The notes: a model not told the origin generated them from the letters alone. A stretch of DNA of 11,137 bases from an uncultured Eubacteriales bacterium (GCA_900319835.1 ONPY01000080.1:1-11137), one strand, 5' to 3'. Positions 1 to 7,962 are shown, numbered from the stretch's first letter. Made by a program: numbers and translations.

Positions 1-3000
1 GCGAACTGCGCCACCTGGCCGATGTTGGAGGCCTTGGAGGCCTGTCCGCCGGTGTTGGAGTACACCTCGGTGTTGAACACGAAGATGTTGACGTCCTCGC
101 CGGAGGCCAGCACATGGTCGACGCCGCCGTAGCCGATGTCGAAGGCCCAGCCGTCGCCGCCGAAGATCCACACGGACTTCTTGTTCAGGTAGTCCTTCTG
201 CTTGAGGATCTCCGCACCAAGCTGGCAGGCCTTGCAGGTGCAGATCTTGCTGCCCGCGGCCTTCGCAGCCTCAGCCGCAGCCAGCGCCGCGGGCTGTGCG
301 TCGCCGTAGATCTGCTTGGCCATGTCGGAGCCCAGGAAGCCGATGCAGCTGTCGATGCTGCTGATGTCCTCTTCCAGCTCCTTGACGAGCGCGGCAGTGG
401 CAGCCTGGTTGGCGTTGCCGTCGTCATAGGTGTCAAGCCACGCCTGCGCGGCGGCCTTGAGCTCGGCGCAGCAGGAGGGAGCAGCCATCATTTCCTCGAC
501 CTTGGCCTTGAGATCGTCGCGGATCTTCTTCTGGCCCAGGTACATGCCGAGACCGTGCTCGGCGTTGTCCTCAAAGAGGGAGTTGGCCCAGGCGGGACCC
601 TTGCCTTCCTTGTTGACGGTGTAGGGAGAGGTGGCCGCGGGACCGCCCCAGATGGAGGAGCAGCCGGTGGCGTTGGAGATGAGCATGTGATCGCCGAAGA
701 GCTGGGTGACGAGTCTCGCGTAGCTGGTCTCGGCGCAGCCGGCGCAGGAGCCGGAGAACTCGAGGTAGGGCTGAGCGAACTGGCTGAACTTCACGTTGTC
801 GGCCACGAACATGTCCTTCTTCTCGGAGACCTTCTCAACCATGTAGTCGAAGACCTCCTGCTCAGGCAGCTGGCTCTCCATGGGAACCATCTCGATGGCG
901 CCCACGGGGCACTGGCTGATGCAGACGGCGCAGCCCATGCAGTCCAGAGGAGACACGGCCATGGTGAACTTGTACTCGCCCTTGCCCTTGCCGGCCTTGA
1001 TCTCGGCCATCTTGGTCTGGGCGGGAGCGGCGGCGGCTTCCTCGGCGGTCATGGCGAAGGGACGGATGGTGGCGTGCGGGCAGACGAAAGCGCACTGGTT
1101 GCACTGGATGCACTTCTCGGCGTCCCAGGTGGGAACGGTGACCGCAATGCCGCGCTTCTCGTAGGCGGCAGCGCCCAGCTCGAAGGTGCCGTCGGCGTGA
1201 TCGACGAAGGCGCTGACGGGCAGGGAATCGCCGTCCATCTTGTCCACGGGATCGAGGATGGAGTTTACCATCTTGACGGTCTTCTCGCGGCCGGTGTGCT
1301 TGGAGGCCTTGGCCTCATCCTTGGCGTCAGCCCAGGAGGCGGGAACTTCGACCTTCTCGTACGCGGTGGCGCCGGCGTCGATGGCGTTGTAGTTCATGTC
1401 GACCACGTCCTGGCCCTTCTTCAGGTAGGAGTGGAGGGCGGCATCCTTCATGTACTGGATCGCCTCGGCCTCGGGCATAACCTTGGCCAGGGAGAAGAAC
1501 GCGGACTGCAGGATGGTGTTGGTGCGCTTGCCCATGCCGATCTTCTTGGCCAGGTCAATGGCGTTGATCTTGTAGAGCTGGATGTTGTTCTTGGCGATGT
1601 AGCGCTTGGAAGCGGCATCCAGATGGTGCTCCAGCTCCTCCATATCCCACTGGCAGTTGATGAGGAACACGCCGCCGGGCTTGACGTCGCGGACGATGGG
1701 GAAGCCCTTGGTGATGTAGCTGGGCACGTGGCAGGCCACGAAGTCGGCCTTGTTGATGTAATACGGGCTCTTGATGGGGTGATCGCCGAAGCGCAGGTGG
1801 CTGACGGTGACGCCGCCGGTCTTCTTGGAGTCGTACTGGAAGTAGGCCTGGACGTACTTGTCGGTGTGGTCGCCGATGATCTTGATGGAGTTCTTGTTCG
1901 CGCCGACGGTGCCGTCGCCGCCGAGACCCCAGAACTTGCACTCGATGGTGCCGGGAGCGGCCGTGACAGGGGCGGCCTCTTCCTTCAGGGACATGCAGGT
2001 GACGTCGTCGACGATGCCGATGGTGAACTGGCGCTTCATCTCGTCCTTCTTCAGCTCGTTGTACACAGCGAAGACGGAGGCGGGAGGCGTGTCCTTGCTG
2101 CCCAGGCCGTAGCGGCCGCCGATGACCTCAACACCGGTCTTGCCGGCGTTGGCCAGTGCGGTGACGACGTCGAGATACAGCGGCTCGCCCTGCGCGCCGG
2201 GCTCCTTGGTGCGGTCGAGGACCGCGATCTTCTTGCAGGTGGCGGGGATGGCGGCCAGGAGCTTGTCCGGGCAGAAGGGGCGGTACAGTCTGACCTTCAC
2301 AAGGCCGACCTTCTCACCCTGCGCGCAGAGGTAGTCGATGACTTCCTCGGCCACGTCGCAGATGGAACCCATGGCGATGATGACGCGGTCGGCGTCGGCA
2401 GCGCCGTAGTAGTTGAAGAGCTGGTAGTCGGTGCCGAGCTTGGCATTGACCTTGGCCATGTACTCCTCGACGATCGCGGGGACCGCCTCGTAGTACTTGT
2501 TGGAGGCCTCACGGTTCTGGAAGAAGATGTCGCCGTTCTCATGGCTGCCGCGCATGGTGGGATGCTCGGAGCTGAGCGCTCTGGCTCGGAAGGCCGCGAC
2601 AGCGTCCATGTCGACCATGTCCTTGAGATCCTCGTAATCCCAGACCTGGATCTTCTGCAGCTCGTGGCTGGTGCGGAAGCCGTCGAAGAAGTTCAGGAAG
2701 GGGACTCTGCCCTTGATGGCGGCCAGGTGCGCCACGGGGCTCAGGTCCATGACCTCCTGCACGTTGGTCTCGGCCAGCATGGCAAAGCCGGTCTGACGAC
2801 ACGCCATGACGTCGCTGTGGTCACCGAAGATGTTCAGGGTGTGGCTGGCAAGGGTTCTGGCGGAAACGTGGAACACGCCGGGGAGCAGCTCGCCCGCGAT
2901 CTTGTACATGTTGGGGATCATCAGCAGCAGGCCCTGGGACGCGGTGTAGGTGGTGGTCAGAGCACCCGCGTTCAGGGAGCCGTGGACCGCGCCGGCGGCG

Positions 3001-3197
3001 CCGGACTCAGCCTGCATCTCCTGCACCTTGACCGTCGAGCCGAAAATGTTTTTCCGGCCGGCAGCCGCCCACTGGTCAACATAGTCGGCCATGGGGCTGG
3101 AAGGGGTAATGGGGTAGATTGCCGCGACTTCGGTGAATGCGTAGGATACATGGGCGGCCGCGTTGTTGCCGTCCATTGTTTTGTAGTGTCTCTCCAT
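1..3197 (-). CDS. nifJ: Pyruvate:ferredoxin (flavodoxin) oxidoreductase, C-terminus cut by window edge
   Basis: This enzyme oxidatively decarboxylates pyruvate with CoA to acetyl-CoA and CO2 and reduces ferredoxin in the cytoplasm; it is central to anaerobic fermentation. About 1065 residues are visible. The usual single-chain enzyme has about 1170-1180, so roughly 110 C-terminal residues are missing at base 1. Seen motifs: ITPSSP at residues 30-35 (pyruvate/TPP domain), E64 and R114, which match known active-site positions; ferredoxin-type clusters C696/C699/C702/C706 and C753/C756/C759/C763; a third-cluster set C818, C821 and C846, whose fourth Cys would lie beyond the edge; and a TPP-binding GDGWA at about 1014 followed by an N-rich segment (VYSNTGGQ). 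The ATG at 3197 has GGAG eight bases upstream; a nearby ATG at 3211 is in another frame. A very long open frame on the opposite strand is only its shadow. Identity is very secure. Confidence 0.98.
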   Translation of the reverse strand, partial: MERHYKTMDGNNAAAHVSYAFTEVAAIYPITPSSPMADYVDQWAAAGRKNIFGSTVKVQEMQAESGAAGAVHGSLNAGALTTTYTASQGLLLMIPNMYKIAGELLPGVFHVSARTLASHTLNIFGDHSDVMACRQTGFAMLAETNVQEVMDLSPVAHLAAIKGRVPFLNFFDGFRTSHELQKIQVWDYEDLKDMVDMDAVAAFRARALSSEHPTMRGSHENGDIFFQNREASNKYYEAVPAIVEEYMAKVNAKLGTDYQLFNYYGAADADRVIIAMGSICDVAEEVIDYLCAQGEKVGLVKVRLYRPFCPDKLLAAIPATCKKIAVLDRTKEPGAQGEPLYLDVVTALANAGKTGVEVIGGRYGLGSKDTPPASVFAVYNELKKDEMKRQFTIGIVDDVTCMSLKEEAAPVTAAPGTIECKFWGLGGDGTVGANKNSIKIIGDHTDKYVQAYFQYDSKKTGGVTVSHLRFGDHPIKSPYYINKADFVACHVPSYITKGFPIVRDVKPGGVFLINCQWDMEELEHHLDAASKRYIAKNNIQLYKINAIDLAKKIGMGKRTNTILQSAFFSLAKVMPEAEAIQYMKDAALHSYLKKGQDVVDMNYNAIDAGATAYEKVEVPASWADAKDEAKASKHTGREKTVKMVNSILDPVDKMDGDSLPVSAFVDHADGTFELGAAAYEKRGIAVTVPTWDAEKCIQCNQCAFVCPHATIRPFAMTAEEAAAAPAQTKMAEIKAGKGKGEYKFTMAVSPLDCMGCAVCISQCPVGAIEMVPMESQLPEQEVFDYMVEKVSEKKDMFVADNVKFSQFAQPYLEFSGSCAGCAETSYARLVTQLFGDHMLISNATGCSSIWGGPAATSPYTVNKEGKGPAWANSLFEDNAEHGLGMYLGQKKIRDDLKAKVEEMMAAPSCCAELKAAAQAWLDTYDDGNANQAATAALVKELEEDISSIDSCIGFLGSDMAKQIYGDAQPAALAAAEAAKAAGSKICTCKACQLGAEILKQKDYLNKKSVWIFGGDGWAFDIGYGGVDHVLASGEDVNIFVFNTEVYSNTGGQASKASNIGQVAQF

Positions 3198-3254
3198 ATA
3201 TTCATCTCCATCTAAAAAATTTGGCACTGGTTGGATGCCATGACTAACAGTATA

Positions 3255-3283
3255 AGAATAGCTCATTTTGATTTTTTTGTAAA
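3255..3283 (-). promoter_or_regulatory. Probable sigma-A promoter of nifJ
   Basis: Read on the minus strand, TTTACA (3278-3283) and TATTCT (3255-3260) are separated by exactly 17 bases. The predicted start falls near 3248, giving a leader of about 50 bases before the nifJ ATG. A second box, TATACT at 3249-3254, is closer to consensus but lacks a well-placed -35. A CAACAA-TT-TTGTTG inverted repeat (3302-3315) sits just upstream and could be a regulator site. Confidence 0.65.
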
Positions 3284-3406
3284 GAGCGGCTTTGACTTCT
3301 GCAACAATTTTGTTGAAATTCACAGGGCCGTTTTCCCCTGTTTCCGCCTTGCTTTTCCAGCCCGGACGCAGATGGAATTTTTTCCAGCATTTTCAGAAAG
3401 GTTTCC

Positions 3407-3434
3407 TTGTTTTACTGCATTTTTATGCTATAAT
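3407..3434 (+). promoter_or_regulatory. Extended -10 promoter of the ABC transporter gene
   Basis: TATAAT at 3429-3434 is a perfect -10 box preceded by TG plus one base (3426-3427), the extended -10 signature. TTGTTT at 3407-3412 lies 16 bases upstream as a weak -35. Transcription would start near 3441, about 30 bases before the ATG. It is divergent from the nifJ promoter in the same 274-bp intergenic region. Confidence 0.75.
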
Positions 3435-3471
3435 AGGATAAATATACAAAGTCCTGAAAGGAAGGGTGCTT

Positions 3472-5394
3472 ATGGCCGCCGGAGTCGGCCCTCGCGGGCC
3501 CATCAAATTTCTCTCCGAAGAGGAAAAGCAGAATATGCCCAAGGTGACTAAGGAGCTTCTGCTTCGCATTCTCTCCTATCTCAAGCCCTACTGGCTCCAG
3601 CTTCTGCTGGTGCTGGTGGCCATCGTCCTGTCGGCCACGGTGGGTCTGCTGCCCTCCATCATCACCGGCCGCGTAGTGGACGAGGCCCTGGTGGGCCGGG
3701 ACATGAAGCTGCTGATTCAGCTGCTGCTGATGGCCTTCTTCACCCTGGCCCTCTCCCAGGTCATCAGCGTGCTGGAGAGCTACATCAATGCCTGGATCTC
3801 CCAGCGCATCATCTTCGACATGAAGAACCAGATGTACGACCATCTCCAGCACATGCCCCACTCTTTCTTCGCCACCGAGAAGCAGGGCGACATCATCACC
3901 CGCATGAACACGGACATCTCAGGCGTCAGCTCCGTCATCTCCGGCACCCTCTCCAGCATCGTCTCCAACATCGCCACCGTGGTCACCACGCTCGTGGCCC
4001 TCTTCTCCATGAGCTGGCAGCTTGCCATCGTGGGCATCCTCGTCATTCCCCTGCTGATTCTTCCCACCCGCAGTGTGGGCCGCACCCGCTGGCAGCTTCT
4101 CAACGAGAGCCAGGCCAAGAGCGACGAGATGAACCAGCTCATCAACGAGACGCTGTCCGTCAGCGGCTCCCTTCTGGTCAAGCTCTTCACCCGCGAGAAG
4201 GCGGAGTATGAGCGCTTTGTGGCCGTCAACGAGGAGGTCACGCGCCTGGCCCTCCGTGAGCAGCGCAGCGGCAAGTGGTTTCGCGTGGTCATGGGGATGT
4301 TCACCCAGGTCGGTCCCCTGCTGATCTACTTTGCCGGCGGCTGGCTCATCATCTCCAGGACCGATCCCACCCTCACCGTCGGTACCATCACCGCCTCCGT
4401 GGCCCTGATCAACCGGCTCTACCGCCCGGTGGAGTCCCTGCTGAACATCCAGGTGGACTTCACCCGGTCCCTGGCCCTCTTCACCCGCATCTTCGACTAC
4501 TTCGACCGGGAGATCGCCATCGTCTCCCCGCCCCACGGGCGCGTCTCCGCCCTGGAGGAGGACAGCACCATCCGCTTCATCCACGTCAGCTTCTCCTACA
4601 CCCCGGAAAAGCCCCTGCTGACGGACATCAACTGCACCATCCCCAGCGGCAAGATGTACGCCATTGTGGGTCCCTCCGGCTCCGGCAAGTCCACGCTGGT
4701 CAACCTCATTCCCCGGCTCTACGACGTGGACGGCGGCTTCGTCCTCATCCACGACATCAACGTCAAGAGCTATGACCTGACCTTCCTGCGCAGCAACATC
4801 GGCGTCGTGACCCAAGACACCTATCTCTTCAACGGCACCATCCGGGACAACCTCCTCTACGCCAAGCCCGACGCCACCCAGGAGGAGCTGGAGGCGGCCT
4901 GCCGCGTCGCCAGCATTCACGACTTTATCGTGCGCCAGCCCGACGGCTATGACACCGAGGTCGGCAACCGCGGGCTCAAGCTCTCCGGCGGCGAGAAGCA
5001 GCGGCTCTCCATTGCGCGCGTCGTACTGAAAAATCCCCGGATCCTGATCCTGGACGAGGCCACCTCCGCCCTCGACTCCATCTCCGAAAACGCCATCCAG
5101 GACGCGCTGGAGACCATCATGAAGGGCCGCACCAGCATCGTCATCGCGCACCGGCTCTCCACCATCCTCAAGGCCGACAGCATCCTGGTGGTCAAGGACG
5201 GCGTCATTGCCGAGCAGGGCACGCACGACGAGCTGCTGGCCAAGGGCGGTGTCTACCGGGAGCTGTACGAGACGCAGTTTCGGCAGGTGCTGGACTATGA
5301 ATCCGAGCACGGCGAGCCCGCCCCCGGAGGCGACAGCGCTGCGGCGGAAGCCGTCGAAAGTGCGGCAGAAACGCCGGCCCCCGAAAAAGCATAA
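3472..5394 (+). CDS. ABC exporter half-transporter (ABCB/MsbA-like), fused permease and ATPase
   Basis: A 640-residue fusion of an exporter-type membrane domain and a nucleotide-binding domain, typical of homo- or heterodimeric ABC exporters in the plasma membrane. Hydrophobic helices lie roughly at residues 38-62, 78-104, 155-200 (two) and 275-325 (two). The ATPase has Walker A GPSGSGKST at 400-408, a Q-loop (VTQD), the signature LSGGE at 504-508, Walker B ILILDEATSALD from 524 including the catalytic Glu, and the H-loop His at 560, so all catalytic parts are present. The last 40 or so residues are an Ala/Glu/Pro-rich tail. I chose the ATG at 3472, spaced from a GGAAG-type ribosome site at 3457-3466; a GTG at 3466 overlaps that site. 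Substrate (lipid, drug or peptide) cannot be read from sequence. No partner half-transporter is adjacent, so a homodimer is likely. Confidence 0.96.
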   Translation: MAAGVGPRGPIKFLSEEEKQNMPKVTKELLLRILSYLKPYWLQLLLVLVAIVLSATVGLLPSIITGRVVDEALVGRDMKLLIQLLLMAFFTLALSQVISVLESYINAWISQRIIFDMKNQMYDHLQHMPHSFFATEKQGDIITRMNTDISGVSSVISGTLSSIVSNIATVVTTLVALFSMSWQLAIVGILVIPLLILPTRSVGRTRWQLLNESQAKSDEMNQLINETLSVSGSLLVKLFTREKAEYERFVAVNEEVTRLALREQRSGKWFRVVMGMFTQVGPLLIYFAGGWLIISRTDPTLTVGTITASVALINRLYRPVESLLNIQVDFTRSLALFTRIFDYFDREIAIVSPPHGRVSALEEDSTIRFIHVSFSYTPEKPLLTDINCTIPSGKMYAIVGPSGSGKSTLVNLIPRLYDVDGGFVLIHDINVKSYDLTFLRSNIGVVTQDTYLFNGTIRDNLLYAKPDATQEELEAACRVASIHDFIVRQPDGYDTEVGNRGLKLSGGEKQRLSIARVVLKNPRILILDEATSALDSISENAIQDALETIMKGRTSIVIAHRLSTILKADSILVVKDGVIAEQGTHDELLAKGGVYRELYETQFRQVLDYESEHGEPAPGGDSAAAEAVESAAETPAPEKA

Positions 5395-5402
5395 TTTTCC
5401 TA

Positions 5403-5431
5403 TTGACTTCCAGTCCGCCCTGTGGTATTAT
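5403..5431 (+). promoter_or_regulatory. Promoter of the initiator tRNA gene
   Basis: TTGACT (5403-5408) and TATTAT (5426-5431) are separated by 17 bases, with TG plus one base before the -10 (extended -10). The predicted start is near 5438, about 23 bases before the mature tRNA 5' end. This separates tRNA expression from the upstream ABC gene. Confidence 0.85.
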
Positions 5432-5460
5432 ATCTAAGCTGATGAAGCAGAGATGAATAT

Positions 5461-5536
<76 letters not shown>

Positions 5537-5538
5537 CT

Positions 5539-5573
5539 AAAACAGGCTGATTCAAAACGAATCGGCCTGTTTT
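5539..5573 (+). terminator. Rho-independent terminator after the tRNA
   Basis: Arms of 15 bases (5539-5553 and 5559-5573) pair fully, with one G-U, around a 5-base loop. The A-run at the start and T-run at the end make it usable from both directions. It begins two bases after the tRNA CCA. Confidence 0.88.
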
Positions 5574-5611
5574 CTTAACTTTTAGGGCAAGTTTGTTTTT
5601 GCCAAAAATGG

Positions 5612-5634
5612 ATTTAGCGCACATTTGGCGCACA
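5612..5634. repeat. Tandem integrase arm-type binding sites (candidate)
   Basis: ATTTAGCGCACA (5612-5623) is followed by ATTTGGCGCACA (5623-5634). Eleven of 12 bases are identical and the two start 11 bases apart, one helical turn. They sit about 75 bases from the tRNA end, between it and the integrase stop, where arm-type sites of tRNA-targeting tyrosine recombinases are expected. Binding is inferred, not shown. Confidence 0.5.
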
Positions 5635-5648
5635 ATCTCGAAAAAATC

Positions 5649-5685
5649 AGCGGTTACCACTCCCGATCCGGGAGTAGCAACCGCT
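5649..5685 (-). terminator. Terminator of the integrase operon, bidirectional shape
   Basis: An outer stem AGCGGTT/AACCGCT (5649-5655, 5679-5685) and an inner stem ACTCCCG/CGGGAGT (5659-5665, 5669-5675) stack with a small internal loop. On the minus strand the hairpin is followed by a run of six T just downstream of the integrase stop; on the plus strand a T-run also follows. It isolates host tRNA transcription from the element. Confidence 0.88.
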
Positions 5686-5689
5686 TTTT

Positions 5690-7072
5690 TCATGCCCTGC
5701 GGAGAATGACGTCGGCAATGCTCTCTGCTGCCCACTCGTCAGCCTGCTTGATAACGTGGCTGTAAATATCCGTGGTCGTGGACACCTTCGCATGACCGAG
5801 GCGCTTGGAGACGGTCAGAGCGTCCGTGCCATTGTAGATCAGTAGCGAGGCCATTGTGTGCCGGAATTTGTGTGGGTGGATCGGCGGGAGGTCGTATTTC
5901 CTGGAGAAGTTTCCGAGCCATTGGGTGACGTTATCGGGATTCATCACCCCACCGTCGTCACGGGTGAATACATAATCCGTCTCAATCCATCGGTCGCCGT
6001 TCTTCACTTTGAGGCCGTCATAATAGGCCCGGTACAGCTTCAGGAGTTGGATGGTCTCAGCCGGCACCTTGATAAATCGCGTCTCACCGGTCTTGGTGCT
6101 ATCCTCATAGATCCCGCTCTCCGCGGTATAGAGGAGCGCCCGGTCAATACGGAGCTGCTGGCCCTTCCAGTCGATGGCGTCCCAATGCAGGCCCATGATC
6201 TCCCCGCGTCGGCATCCCGTGATGATCAGCAGGTGCGTAATGGTGCGCCATTTGATCGGCTCCAGCTCCAGGCACTCCAGAATCCGTGCCAGCTCCTCCG
6301 GCTGGAAGCTATTCACTTCGGCCCGCTCGATCTTCGGAGGCGTGGCCCGGTGAGCGGGATTGTACTGAATTAGCATTTCCTTTTCTGCCTGACTCATTAC
6401 GGTGGAGATCAGCCGGTGATGTTCCAGGATCGTCTTGGTGGAGAGCGGGCTGCTGTCCTGGGACAGCTTAAACAAGGTTTCGGTCTTATAGCCCAGGGCT
6501 GCAGCCAGCGTGTCCGCCGTCCTTTTCGACACGGTCTTTCCGTGGATTGCCGGAGCAAAGGTAGAGGCTGCCATACAGGAGGAGCGGGACAGCGCCGCCG
6601 CGGTCAGCTTCTTTTCCTTCATCAAAGCAGCGATATCCTTTTTTGGCGTGGCCTTGATCTGGGCGATCCTCACGCCCTCCTCGCCCAGGTTGGCATAGAA
6701 CATATTGAGGTGCTGCGGGCGAATGTCCGTGAGCTTCAGATGGCCGATTGCTGCGTTGATTCGTACCAGCAGCTCCCGGTATCTCTCGACTGTACGCCGC
6801 TTGGTGCCGCTGCGCTCTTTCAGCCCGATCACATACTCCGCATACTGCGCAAAGCTCTGCCGGTTGTCCGCAATAAAGCCTAGCTCGATCTGCTGCTCAA
6901 ACTCAAAAGCGGCCTTTTGTACGGCCTTTTCGATTTGCCGGTCAGTCATGCCAGGAGCGGGCCGATATGTCATATAATGCCGGACTTGTTTGCCCTCCGT
7001 GTTGCGCCCGCTTGTGACGGTGATCTTGAAAGAGACGCCGTTTTTTCCATCAATCCTTTTGATGTTCGCCAT
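5690..7072 (-). CDS. int: Tyrosine recombinase (integrase) with an XRE-like HTH inserted in its N-terminal half
   Basis: A 460-residue phage/ICE-type integrase that would recombine the element's att site with the tRNA gene. The N-terminus (about 1-65) has the arm-binding type layout. The catalytic set is complete: R288 (in TGCRRGE), K327, H401 and R404 (HKFRH), H427 (LGHAKVS) and nucleophile Y437 (DIYSHV). Residues about 145-202, inside the core-binding (SAM-like) domain, read like a Cro/C1-type helix-turn-helix: an EKKLTAAALSR helix, a turn, then KRTADTLAAALGY and TETLF. This makes the protein longer than the usual 370-400 residues. The ATG at 7072 overlaps the end of the repressor gene by 23 bases, with GGGGAGGT at 7084-7091 inside that gene, so the two are likely translated from one message. 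The gene reads toward the tRNA. Confidence 0.95.
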   Translation of the reverse strand: MANIKRIDGKNGVSFKITVTSGRNTEGKQVRHYMTYRPAPGMTDRQIEKAVQKAAFEFEQQIELGFIADNRQSFAQYAEYVIGLKERSGTKRRTVERYRELLVRINAAIGHLKLTDIRPQHLNMFYANLGEEGVRIAQIKATPKKDIAALMKEKKLTAAALSRSSCMAASTFAPAIHGKTVSKRTADTLAAALGYKTETLFKLSQDSSPLSTKTILEHHRLISTVMSQAEKEMLIQYNPAHRATPPKIERAEVNSFQPEELARILECLELEPIKWRTITHLLIITGCRRGEIMGLHWDAIDWKGQQLRIDRALLYTAESGIYEDSTKTGETRFIKVPAETIQLLKLYRAYYDGLKVKNGDRWIETDYVFTRDDGGVMNPDNVTQWLGNFSRKYDLPPIHPHKFRHTMASLLIYNGTDALTVSKRLGHAKVSTTTDIYSHVIKQADEWAAESIADVILRRA

Positions 7073-7805
7073 TTGTTTTCTTTACCTCCCCGCTTTCCTT
7101 CTCTGGATACCAGGGCTCATAATCATCATCTTCGTCGATCATCCACAATGAAGCCGAGTCTATTCGCCCTACTGATTCAAGCTGCCTGATTGCATCATCT
7201 TCCATTCGGCTAATAACCTCGGCCAGAGCTTTGCTGATTTCTTCCTGTGCCTCCAACAGAAAAAAGTCCTCAGCAGAAGATGCAGGGATCGTATAGGAGT
7301 TTCCTTTTCGAGAGACAGCACTGATAATATTCTGAATCTCCATGTAAGACGGTTTTTCTTCGCTTGATGCGATTATATGAGCTCTGGCCGCTTCAAGTAC
7401 ATATCCGGGAATAGAATCGAGTCCACTTGCTCCGATCTGGATGATCGAATCAAAGAGTTTTCTGTAAAACCCGATACTCAAATCGTCAGGATCATATCCT
7501 GCAAAGTGTAGAAAATTCACGGTCGAAGCAGAAAGTCCGATATAATCGCACACAGATCTGACAGTCTGATCAGTATCAGCCTCGCTTGCTATACCGATAA
7601 GCCAATCAGATGAAACTTTGCACTTTGTACATATCTGCAGCAATGTTTGAATATCTGGTATCCTATCACCGTTTAGATAGAATCCTACAGTCTGCCTGGA
7701 CAAGTCCAGCATTTTCGCAAATTCTGTAATGCTTCCGTTACACAGCTGCCGGAAAAGCTCATTGAAGCGTTCCTTAAAAGCTGGTAATCTTCCGCCATTC
7801 TGCAT
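7050..7805 (-). CDS. XRE-family transcriptional repressor, no autoprotease domain
   Basis: A 251-residue protein with an N-terminal Cro/C1-type helix-turn-helix at about residues 8-70 (ITEFAKMLDLSRQTVGFYL, then PDIQTLLQICTKCKVSSDWL). A second segment, VCDYIGLSASTVNFLHF at about 85-105, also has an HTH-like rhythm, as in many clostridial XRE proteins. The rest is helical with an acidic, then Lys-rich tail. I see no S24/LexA-type Ser-Lys autoprotease motif, so classical SOS cleavage is unlikely and induction may need an anti-repressor partner. I chose the ATG at 7805, nine bases after GGGAGG; a GTG at 7838 lacks a good ribosome site. It is the first gene of the leftward operon with int and is divergent from the excision-type genes, the position of a lysogeny/maintenance repressor. 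It probably binds the repeats at 7871-7936, controlling both promoters. Confidence 0.88.
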   Translation of the reverse strand: MQNGGRLPAFKERFNELFRQLCNGSITEFAKMLDLSRQTVGFYLNGDRIPDIQTLLQICTKCKVSSDWLIGIASEADTDQTVRSVCDYIGLSASTVNFLHFAGYDPDDLSIGFYRKLFDSIIQIGASGLDSIPGYVLEAARAHIIASSEEKPSYMEIQNIISAVSRKGNSYTIPASSAEDFFLLEAQEEISKALAEVISRMEDDAIRQLESVGRIDSASLWMIDEDDDYEPWYPEKESGEVKKTNGEHQKD

Positions 7806-7838
7806 TTCTTTACGCCTCCCGCCGCAAACAAGCTCCAC

Positions 7839-7848
7839 CTGTTAACAG
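7839..7848. promoter_or_regulatory. 10-bp perfect palindrome in the repressor leader
   Basis: CTGTTAACAG is self-complementary and lies in the leader between the leftward promoter and the repressor ATG. It could be an extra operator; no direct support beyond its symmetry and place. Confidence 0.25.
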
Positions 7849-7871
7849 ATGTTGTTTTGTCGCTCTCTTTG

Positions 7872-7900
7872 TTGACTTTGCTCTTGTTGTTGACTATAAT
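7872..7900 (+). promoter_or_regulatory. Rightward early promoter
   Basis: TTGACT (7872-7877), 17-base spacer, TATAAT (7895-7900): five of six and six of six matches to the sigma-A consensus. The predicted start near 7907 gives a leader of about 56 bases to the small HTH gene. Expected to be strong unless repressed. Confidence 0.92.
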
Positions 7901-7936
7901 GAGTATATCAGTTGACAAGCAGAGCGTCAACAACAA
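7884..7936. promoter_or_regulatory. Candidate operator: 11-bp inverted repeat spanning both promoters
   Basis: TTGTTGTTGAC (7884-7894) and its exact reverse complement GTCAACAACAA (7926-7936) are centred on 7910. GTTGAC also occurs at 7871-7876 and 7911-7916, giving three direct copies and one inverted copy within 61 bases. The repeats overlap the -35 and -10 boxes of both promoters, so bound repressor could cover them. Which protein binds is inferred. Confidence 0.65.
7902..7930 (-). promoter_or_regulatory. Leftward promoter of the repressor-int operon
   Basis: On the minus strand, TTGACG (7925-7930), 17-base spacer, TATACT (7902-7907), each one mismatch from consensus. The -10 lies one base from the -10 of the rightward promoter, so polymerases cannot occupy both at once. 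The predicted start is near 7895, with a leader of about 90 bases. Confidence 0.85.
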
Positions 7937-7962
7937 TTTTTTGTTTGAAAGGAGATTTTGTC

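Noticed and set aside
114..3215. A 1033-codon open frame on the plus strand
   Set aside because: It lies wholly opposite nifJ, whose motifs and cofactor residues are unmistakable. Its product is a low-complexity Gly/Ala/Val/Leu/Asp/His string with no domain, as expected when a GC-rich gene with strong third-position bias is read backwards.
4275..4775. Second plus-strand frame within the ABC gene
   Set aside because: Pro/His/Arg-rich translation of an out-of-frame GC-rich gene; the in-frame product carries every ABC motif.
3919..5310. A 463-codon open frame on the minus strand
   Set aside because: Mirror image of the ABC transporter gene, with the same biased composition and no ribosome site or motif; a shadow of GC-rich codon use.
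5858..6883. Plus-strand open frames opposite the integrase
   Set aside because: They overlap the integrase catalytic region and have no own start signals or recognisable domains.
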